In this document: positions 57,760-64,000 of the stretch, piece by piece
Position numbering within the stretch: position 1 is the first letter of the stretch
Layout of the letters: the number at the start of each line of letters is the position of its first letter
Assembly (NCBI RefSeq): GCF_000607165.1
Contig: NZ_JFZG01000006.1
Coordinates: forward strand, 806,001-870,000
Direction of reading: 5' to 3'
DNA: 64,000 nt
Source of the DNA: Ralstonia pickettii
Lineage (GTDB): Bacteria; Pseudomonadota; Gammaproteobacteria; Burkholderiales; Burkholderiaceae
Notes under the pieces: model-generated
The model's input: only the letters and a program-made list of their open reading frames with translations
Database searches by the model: none
What the model was told of the DNA's origin: nothing
Translations under genes and position numbers: made by a program

Positions 57760-58725
57760 CTAGATCGGCACAGGAGAGTCAGATAGATAACCGACGGAGA
57801 ACGCGTTGGCCCCCACGTTCAACGCCACGGTCAGGCTCATCGGCGCGAGCAGCACTTCTACGCCGTGGTCCTGTGCGGTTCGCATCAACGCTTGCACCGG
57901 CTCCATGCGGCGCACGGTGTCGAGCGAACCGGAATACGTGATCGCCACCACAGGCGTGGCCAGACGCTCCTCGGCGATCATGGTTTCGGTATGCGCCATC
58001 AGACGGCGGATGCCTTCATCGGAACCGCGCACCTTGGCGATGGCTTCTGTCTCGCCCCGGTGCATATGGATGAGCGGACGCACGTTGAACGCCGTGCCCA
58101 TCATGTAGCGGCTCCAGGTGATGCTCTTCTCGCCCTTCTGCTTGGCGCGCGTGTACATGTACAGCAGCTCATCGGGCACAAGGTAGACGTGCGAGGCGTC
58201 ACGCAGGCGGTTCTCGATCACGTGCACGACGTCACGCACCTCCGCGCCTTCGCGCAGCATGCGTGCGGCTTCGTGCACCATCAGCGCCTGACCGGGGCCG
58301 ATGGCGCCGGTATCCACCACTGTCAACTCAAACAGCCCCGAGCGGCCGGCGTCCTTGCGTGGCTTGAAGCTCTTGGCAGTTGTGCCCACCACCGCGCCGG
58401 TTGCGTGGCTGTAGAAATGGCTGCGCGAGCTGGCAATCGTCAGCAGCAAGGCCCGGTCGTGCTGCGTGACCACGTGCTTGAGCAGGTAGTCTTCGATCTC
58501 GCGTTCAAGCAACGGAATCGATTCGGCGTAGTGATCTTGCTTGTCGACGAGGTACTTGCGATAGAGCTGCGGCAGCGCCGCCTCGTCGCGGCGGTCTTCT
58601 ACAAACAATTCGCCCGCACGAATGCGGAACGGCACCACGCCCAACCCCAGCTGATCGATCATCGAGCGCGGCATATCGCATGCCGCATCGGTCAATACGA
58701 TTGTGTCGCCGACAGTGTTGCCCAT
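57760..58725 (-). CDS. DegV family fatty-acid-binding protein
   Basis: 321 residues with the DegV N-terminus TIVLTDAACDMPRSMIDQLGLGVVPFRIRAG and the conserved LLLTIASSRSHFYSHATGAV and VVDTGAIGPGQALMVHEAARML. DegV proteins bind a fatty acid; in Gram-positives (FakB) they present it to the kinase FakA. No FakA/DAK-like gene is in this window. The location between fadA and an enoyl-CoA hydratase suggests a fatty-acid role here too, which is inference. The start at 58725 has no strong ribosome site. Confidence 0.88.
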   Translation of the reverse strand: MGNTVGDTIVLTDAACDMPRSMIDQLGLGVVPFRIRAGELFVEDRRDEAALPQLYRKYLVDKQDHYAESIPLLEREIEDYLLKHVVTQHDRALLLTIASSRSHFYSHATGAVVGTTAKSFKPRKDAGRSGLFELTVVDTGAIGPGQALMVHEAARMLREGAEVRDVVHVIENRLRDASHVYLVPDELLYMYTRAKQKGEKSITWSRYMMGTAFNVRPLIHMHRGETEAIAKVRGSDEGIRRLMAHTETMIAEERLATPVVAITYSGSLDTVRRMEPVQALMRTAQDHGVEVLLAPMSLTVALNVGANAFSVGYLSDSPVPI

Positions 58726-58905
58726 CGCGCGCCCTCCTCTTGGTGCACCGCCGGTGACCCGGTGGTGTGTCTCCTCTGTTGCGGAATCGTGGCTCCGCTT
58801 CTATTGCGATACCGGCTGGGTGCCGGCCGCATTCTTCGGCGCGCTTGTTCGGAACGACTGCGCGCCTGCGCAACTATGCGTGGTGAGACGGGCGATTAGC
58901 AAGCA

Positions 58906-58940
58906 GGGGAAGGCCCTAAAAAGCTACCTGAGCCTTCCCC
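58906..58940 (-). terminator. Hairpin after fadA
   Basis: A perfect 9-bp stem GGGGAAGGC (58906-58914) / GCCTTCCCC (58932-58940), 12 bases past the fadA stop, with no following U-tract. Possibly a 3'-end stabiliser or partial terminator between fadA and degV. Confidence 0.45.
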
Positions 58941-58951
58941 CTTGCGTGGGG

Positions 58952-60151
58952 TCACATGCGTTCGAAAATGCCTGCAGCGCCCATGCCGGTGCCGACGCAC
59001 ATCGTCACCATGCCGTACTTCTGGTTGCGACGACGCAGGCCGTGCACAACCGTGGCCGCACGGATGGCACCGGTCGCGCCCAACGGGTGGCCCAACGCGA
59101 TCGCGCCGCCCAGCGGGTTGATTTTGCTGGTGTCCAGACCCAGGTCCTGAATCACGGCCAGCGACTGCGCGGCAAACGCTTCGTTCAGCTCGATCCAGTC
59201 GATCTGATCCTGCGTCAGACCGCCAGCCTTCAGCGCGGCAGGAATGGCTTCCTTCGGGCCGATACCCATGATTTCCGGCGGCACGCCGCGCACCGCAAAC
59301 GATACGAAGCGCGCCAGCGGCACCAGGTTGAACTGCTTCAGGATCTTCTCCGACACCAGGATCAGCGCGCCCGAACCATCCGAGGTCTGCGAGCTGTTGC
59401 CGGCGGTCACGCTGCCCTTGTTGGCGAACACGGCGCGCAGCTTGCCAAGGCCTTCAACCGACGTATCGGCACGCGGGCCCTCATCCAGCGACATCGTGCG
59501 CGTCTTGATGTCGATGGCGCCCGTGCCCAGGTTCGGGAACTTCTCGATGATCTCGATCGGCGTGATCTCGTCCTTGAACTCGCCGGCTTGCTGCGCGGCG
59601 AGTGCCTTCTGGTGCGAAGCCAGCGAGAAAGCATCCTGCGCCTCGCGCGAAATCTTCCATTGTTGGGCGACCTTTTCGGCGGTCAGGCCCATGCCATAGG
59701 CGATACCGACATTCTCGTCGCGCGTGAAGATGTCCGGCGACATCGACGGCGAGTTGCCCATCATCGGCACCATGCTCATCGATTCCACGCCGGCGGCGAT
59801 CATCACGTCGGATTCACCCACGCGGATGCGGTCGGCGGCCATCGCCACGGCGGTCAGGCCGGAGGCGCAGAAACGGTTGACGGTCACGCCGCCTACCGTG
59901 TTCGGCAGGCCGGCCAGCAGCGCGCCGATACGCGCTACGTTCAGGCCCTGCTGCGCTTCGGGAATCGCGCAGCCAACGATGGCGTCTTCGATCAGCGCCG
60001 GGTCCAGGTTCGGCACCTGGGCGACGGCGCTCTTGAGGATGGTCGCCAGCAGATCGTCGGGGCGCAGGTTCTTGAGCGTGCCTTTGGGCGCCTTGCCGAT
60101 CGGGGAACGCGTCGCGGCGACGATGTAGGCGTCTTGCAGTTGCTTGGTCAT
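58952..60151 (-). CDS. fadA: Acetyl-CoA acyltransferase (3-ketoacyl-CoA thiolase)
   Basis: Thiolytic last step of beta-oxidation. 399 residues with the nucleophile Cys in TVNRFCASGLTAVA, the His in NPLGGAIALGHPLGATGA and the second Cys in MCVGTGMGAAGIFERM. Follows the FadN-type gene by 32 bases and is cotranscribed. The C-terminal and thiolase text fit the FadA/FadI group rather than PhaA biosynthetic thiolases. Confidence 0.94.
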   Translation of the reverse strand: MTKQLQDAYIVAATRSPIGKAPKGTLKNLRPDDLLATILKSAVAQVPNLDPALIEDAIVGCAIPEAQQGLNVARIGALLAGLPNTVGGVTVNRFCASGLTAVAMAADRIRVGESDVMIAAGVESMSMVPMMGNSPSMSPDIFTRDENVGIAYGMGLTAEKVAQQWKISREAQDAFSLASHQKALAAQQAGEFKDEITPIEIIEKFPNLGTGAIDIKTRTMSLDEGPRADTSVEGLGKLRAVFANKGSVTAGNSSQTSDGSGALILVSEKILKQFNLVPLARFVSFAVRGVPPEIMGIGPKEAIPAALKAGGLTQDQIDWIELNEAFAAQSLAVIQDLGLDTSKINPLGGAIALGHPLGATGAIRAATVVHGLRRRNQKYGMVTMCVGTGMGAAGIFERM

Positions 60152-60183
60152 GATGAAACTCCTGTTCTCTGTCGTCGCGCGGG

Positions 60184-62664
60184 TCAGTTACGAACGGGCT
60201 TGCCGGTCTGCAACATGCCCATGATGCGTTCCTGGGTCTTGGAGCTGCCGAGCAGATCCACGAAGGCCTTGCGCTCCAGCGCCAGCAGCCAGTCTTCGTC
60301 CACCAGCGCGCCGGCTTCGACGTCACCGCCGCACACGGCTTCGGCGATGCGCGAGGCGATCGTGAAATCGTGCTGCGAGATGAAGCTACCGTCACGCATG
60401 TTCACCAGCGACGCCTTGATCGTGGCGATACCCGAACGGCCCGCCACCGGAATGCCCACCGGACGCAGCGGTGCGCGGTAGCCCGAGTCGGACAGCGCAC
60501 GCACTTCGTTGCGCGCCACGTGCAGCAACTCGTGCACGTTGAAGACGATGGTGTCGGTCGGCTGCAGGTAGCCGATCTTCTGCGCGTCCAGCGCGGAGGA
60601 CGACACCTTGGCCATCGCCGCCGCCTGGAAGCGGTTCGTCAGGAACTGCAGGATGTTGGTGCTGCCCGCAGCTTGCGCAGCCTTGGCAGCGGCCAGCGCC
60701 GCTTCCTTCAGGCCACCGCCCGCCGGAACCAAGCCCACACCAACTTCCACCAGACCGATATACGTTTCCAGCGCAGCCACACGCTTGGCCGAGTGCAGCA
60801 GCAGCTCGCAGCCGCCGCCCAGCGCAATGCCCGACGCAGCCGACACGACCGGCACGCCGGCGTACTTCACGCGCATCATGCCGTCCTGGAATTTCTTGAC
60901 GAACGGCTCGATACCCTTGGCGCCGCCCATCATGAAGGCCGGCATGGCTTCTTCCAGGTTGGCACCTGCGGAGAACGGACCACCCGGTGCGCCCAGCTTG
61001 AGCGACGTCGGTTGCCACACCACCAGACCCTTGTAGCCAGCTTCGGCCAGATCAACCGCACGCGTCAGACCATCGATGACGCTCGGTCCGATCGTGTTCA
61101 TCTTGCTCTTGAACGAGACGATCAGCACGTCGTCCTGGCCTGCCGCGTCGTCCACCCAGATGCGCACGGCGTCGGTCTCTTCGATGGTCTTGCCATACGT
61201 GAGCGGGTTGACCGTCGTCGCACCCTTGATCGGTGCACGGAACACCTGGCGGCCGTACACCGGCAGCGTGCTACGTGACAGGAACGTGCTCTGGTTGGCC
61301 GACCACGAGCCCTCTGCCGAATGCACACCGCCGTTGTCCGCCACCGGGCCGGAGAACACCCATTGCGGCAGCGCTGCATTCGACAGCGCCTTGCCGGCTT
61401 CGATGTCTTCCTTCACCCACTCGGCGACTTGCTTCCAGCCGGCCTCTTGCCAGTCTTCAAACGGGCCGCTGTTCCAGCCGAAGCCCCAGCGGATGGCGAG
61501 ATCGACTTCCGCTGCCGAATCCGCAATTTGCTCCAGATAGACGGCGATGTAGTGGAACACGTCGCGGAAGACCGCCCACAGAAACTGCGCCTGCGGGTTG
61601 GTCGATTCGCGCAGCAGCTTCAGACGCTCGGCGGGCTCCTTCTTCAGGATGCGCACGACGATGTCGTCGGCCTTCTTGCCGCTCGGCCCGTACTGGCCGC
61701 TTTGCGGGTCCAGCACCTTGATTTCCTTGCCTTCCTTCTTGTAGAAACCGGCGCCTGCCTTCTGGCCCAGGGCACCCGCTTCCACCAGCTTGGCCAGCAC
61801 GGGCGGCGTGGCGTAGACCGGAGCGAACGGATCGTCCTTCAGGTTGTCCTGCATCGTCTTGATGACGTGCGCCATGGTGTCCAGACCCACCACGTCGGCC
61901 GTGCGGAACGTTGCCGACTTGGCGCGGCCCAGCTTCGAGCCCGTCAGGTCATCCACCACATCAAACGGAATGCCGTACTTGGCCGATTCAGCAAACACCG
62001 CCAGGATCGAGAAGATGCCGACGCGGTTGGCGATGAAGTTGGGCGTGTCCTTAGCACGCACCACGCCCTTGCCGAGCGCGGAGGTCAGGAACGTTTCCAA
62101 CTTATCGAGGATGTCGCCGCGCGTGTGTGCGGTCGGGATCAACTCGACCAGATGCATGTAGCGCGGCGGGTTGAAGAAGTGCACGCCGCAGAAGCGCGAC
62201 TTCAGCTCGGCATCAAAGCCGTCCGACAGTTCGGTAATCGACAATCCCGAGGTGTTCGACGCAAAGATCGCATGCGGAGCAATGTGCGGCGCGACTTTCT
62301 TGTACAGATCGTGCTTCCAGTCCATGCGCTCGGCGATTGCCTCGATGACGAGGTCGCAGTCGCGCAGGCGCTCGATGTCGTCTTCGTAGTTGGCAGCCTG
62401 AATCAGGTTGGCGTCGTCCTTGATGCCCAGCGGCGCCGGCGACAGCTTCTTCAGGTTTTCAATGGCTTTGAGCACGATGCCGTTCTTCGGGCCTTCCTTG
62501 GCCGGAAGATCGAACAGCGTGACAGGAACCTTGGCGTTGACCAGGTGCGCAGCAATCTGCGCGCCCATCACGCCGGCGCCCAGCACAGCAACACGGCGGA
62601 CGAGGAAGTTGGAGCGCTGGCCGGCCTGCGGCTGCGCGCTGGTGGAGAGTTCAGTGCGGGTCAT
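60184..62664 (-). CDS. fadN: 3-hydroxyacyl-CoA dehydrogenase / enoyl-CoA hydratase fusion (FadN-type)
   Basis: 826 residues. The NAD-binding dehydrogenase comes first (RRVAVLGAGVMGAQIAAHLV at about 24-43, GVHFFNPPRYMHLVELI, NFIANRVGIFSIL). The crotonase domain comes last (AGANLEEAMPAF, GIALGGGCELLLHSAK). This is the reverse of E. coli FadB and matches the Bacillus FadN layout; with fadA and fadE around it the operon resembles fadNAE. Both active regions look intact. Confidence 0.93.
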   Translation of the reverse strand: MTRTELSTSAQPQAGQRSNFLVRRVAVLGAGVMGAQIAAHLVNAKVPVTLFDLPAKEGPKNGIVLKAIENLKKLSPAPLGIKDDANLIQAANYEDDIERLRDCDLVIEAIAERMDWKHDLYKKVAPHIAPHAIFASNTSGLSITELSDGFDAELKSRFCGVHFFNPPRYMHLVELIPTAHTRGDILDKLETFLTSALGKGVVRAKDTPNFIANRVGIFSILAVFAESAKYGIPFDVVDDLTGSKLGRAKSATFRTADVVGLDTMAHVIKTMQDNLKDDPFAPVYATPPVLAKLVEAGALGQKAGAGFYKKEGKEIKVLDPQSGQYGPSGKKADDIVVRILKKEPAERLKLLRESTNPQAQFLWAVFRDVFHYIAVYLEQIADSAAEVDLAIRWGFGWNSGPFEDWQEAGWKQVAEWVKEDIEAGKALSNAALPQWVFSGPVADNGGVHSAEGSWSANQSTFLSRSTLPVYGRQVFRAPIKGATTVNPLTYGKTIEETDAVRIWVDDAAGQDDVLIVSFKSKMNTIGPSVIDGLTRAVDLAEAGYKGLVVWQPTSLKLGAPGGPFSAGANLEEAMPAFMMGGAKGIEPFVKKFQDGMMRVKYAGVPVVSAASGIALGGGCELLLHSAKRVAALETYIGLVEVGVGLVPAGGGLKEAALAAAKAAQAAGSTNILQFLTNRFQAAAMAKVSSSALDAQKIGYLQPTDTIVFNVHELLHVARNEVRALSDSGYRAPLRPVGIPVAGRSGIATIKASLVNMRDGSFISQHDFTIASRIAEAVCGGDVEAGALVDEDWLLALERKAFVDLLGSSKTQERIMGMLQTGKPVRN

Positions 62665-62738
62665 GATGTCCTCGCGGGGAGAGAGGAAGAGACGAGGGGG
62701 CGACGCTTACACACGTCGCCCCAAGAGAATGCGGCTGT

Positions 62739-64000
62739 TTAGAACAGATCCGCTTCGAGTGCCATCAGCGTCGCGCCGCCGGCACGTGCCATGCGGATCT
62801 GCGAAGCCGTTTCGGGCAGCAGCTTGGCGAAGTAGAAGCGCGCCGTTGCCAGCTTGACCTTGTAGAAGGTGTCGCCGCTGTCTTGCTTTTCCAGAGCGAT
62901 CTTGGCCATGCGGGCCCAGAAGTACGAGAACACCAAGTGGCCGACCACACGCAGGTACGGCACAGCGGCAGCACCGACTTCGTCCGGATTGGCCATGGCC
63001 TTCATGCCGATTTCCATGGTCAGCTTCTGGACCTTGTCACCAATGTCGGCCAGGGGGTTGATGAACTCCTGCATGGCTTCGTTGGTGCCTTCGGCTTCCA
63101 CAAAATCCTGGACCAGCTTGCCGAACTTCTTCATCTTGGCGCCCATGTCACCCAGGATCTTGCGGCCAAGCAGGTCCAGCGACTGCACGGTGTTCGTGCC
63201 TTCGTAGATCATGTTGATGCGGGCATCGCGCACGTACTGCTCCATGCCCCACTCGGCGATGTAGCCGTGACCGCCGAAGACCTGCATGCCTTCGTTGGTG
63301 GAGATGAATGCGTTGTCGCTCAGGAAAGCCTTGGCGATCGGCGTCAGCAGCGCGACCAGATCAGCCGCATCCTTGCGTACGGACTCGTCTTCGTGCGACA
63401 ACTCGCGGTCGATCTGCAGGGCGATCCAGTAGCTGAATGCGCGGCCGCCTTCGGCGAAGGCACGCTGCGTCAGCAACATGCGGCGCACGTCCGGGTGCAC
63501 GATGATCGGGTCGGCCGGCTTGTCCGGTGCCTTCGGGCCCGACAGGCTGCGCATCTGCAGGCGTTCCTTGGCGTAAGCGGCCGAGTTCTGATATGCAACT
63601 TCGGTCAGGCCCAGGCTCTGCATGCCGACGCCCAGACGGGCGGCGTTCATCATCACGAACATGGCGTTCAGGCCCTTGTTCGGCTCGCCGACCATCCAAC
63701 CGCGTGCGCCGTCCAGATTGATCACACAGGTGGCGTTGCCGTGGATGCCCATCTTGTGTTCGATGGAGCCGCACTTCACGCCGTTGCGCTCGCCTGGGTT
63801 GCCGTTGGCATCGGGAATGAACTTCGGCACCACGAACAGCGAGATGCCCTTCGTGCCGCCGGGCGCATCCGGCAGGCGTGCCAGCACCAGGTGGATGATG
63901 TTTTCGGCCAGGTCGTGCTCGCCCGCCGAGATGAAGATCTTCGTGCCGGTGATGGCATACGAGCCATCGGCCAGCGGCTCGGCCTTGGTGCGCAGGATGC
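62739..64000 (-). CDS. fadE: Acyl-CoA dehydrogenase (FadE-like), 5' end outside window
   Basis: C-terminal about 419 residues of an acyl-CoA dehydrogenase with the C-terminal extension seen in the roughly 600-residue FadE-like group. The frame runs off the right edge. The visible text includes AITGTKIFISAGEHDLAENIIHLVLARL (split by position 64000-63890), RLGVGMQSLGLTEVAYQNS, and the catalytic-region VFGGHGYIAEWGMEQYVRDARI, where IYEGTN follows. First gene of the beta-oxidation cluster, 74 bases before fadN. Confidence 0.93.
   Translation of the reverse strand, partial: ILRTKAEPLADGSYAITGTKIFISAGEHDLAENIIHLVLARLPDAPGGTKGISLFVVPKFIPDANGNPGERNGVKCGSIEHKMGIHGNATCVINLDGARGWMVGEPNKGLNAMFVMMNAARLGVGMQSLGLTEVAYQNSAAYAKERLQMRSLSGPKAPDKPADPIIVHPDVRRMLLTQRAFAEGGRAFSYWIALQIDRELSHEDESVRKDAADLVALLTPIAKAFLSDNAFISTNEGMQVFGGHGYIAEWGMEQYVRDARINMIYEGTNTVQSLDLLGRKILGDMGAKMKKFGKLVQDFVEAEGTNEAMQEFINPLADIGDKVQKLTMEIGMKAMANPDEVGAAAVPYLRVVGHLVFSYFWARMAKIALEKQDSGDTFYKVKLATARFYFAKLLPETASQIRMARAGGATLMALEADLF

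Overview
The window is one contiguous piece of a high-GC betaproteobacterial chromosome. Gene content and order (ybeZ-ybeY-ybeX-lnt, lptD-surA-pdxA-rsmA, dusB-fis-purH, ruvCAB, rplM-rpsI, gltIJKL, fadE-fadN-fadA) and the protein sequences suggest a Ralstonia-like member of the Burkholderiaceae (R. pickettii/insidiosa type). That assignment is recognition, not a database result. Nearly all of it is core genome. I see no insertion sequence, prophage, integrase, CRISPR array or tRNA.

Layout. 1-5.7 kb: PhoH-like ATPase (cut by the window edge), a long-form YbeY RNase, a secreted His/Asp/Gly-repeat protein of unknown function, CorC/YbeX and apolipoprotein N-acyltransferase. 5.9-13.4 kb: glyQ, a small exported protein, glyS, gmhB, plsC, a zinc peptidase, gloA and an EamA transporter. 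13.4-19.3 kb, minus strand: lptD, surA, pdxA, rsmA, i.e. outer-membrane LPS export and folding plus B6 and rRNA methylation. 19.5-22.3 kb: amgK, azlC, azlD, murU, where cell-wall recycling genes flank an amino-acid exporter pair. 22.3-28.5 kb: an MHYT-GGDEF-EAL c-di-GMP protein, then pepP, ubiH and a DadA-like oxidase. 28.6-36 kb: dusB-fis, purH, ruvC, a GDPD lipoprotein, ruvA, ruvB and a queuosine-precursor transporter. 36-42.7 kb: a histidine phosphatase, dtd, tyrS, anmK, erpA, a bactofilin with a coiled-coil membrane partner candidate, and rpsI/rplM.

42.7-44.2 kb is the most RNA-rich part. It holds a long rplM leader, a candidate intergenic sRNA of about 110 nt with its own promoter and terminator, a CU-rich anti-Shine-Dalgarno-like motif in a loop, and a 27-bp palindrome just upstream of its -35. 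After osmC comes the RNase P RNA gene, whose extended -10 promoter overlaps the stop codon of the gene before it. 44.2-48.4 kb: DUF3025, pyrC, glycerate kinase and a class II glutamine amidotransferase. 48.4-54.5 kb: the glutamate/aspartate ABC transporter with an attenuator-like hairpin between gltI and gltJ, glutamate dehydrogenase, and a LysR regulator with a good LysR-type box in front of gdhA. 54.5-64 kb: an Atm1/HMT-like ABC exporter, YciA thioesterase, and a beta-oxidation cluster (fadE, fadN-type, fadA) followed by a DegV fatty-acid-binding protein and an enoyl-CoA hydratase.

Functional links: anmK, amgK and murU give three of the four steps of the MurNAc salvage route that bypasses MurA. 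gltIJKL with gdhA gives glutamate uptake and oxidation. tyrS and dtd overlap, pairing tyrosine charging with D-aminoacyl-tRNA proofreading.
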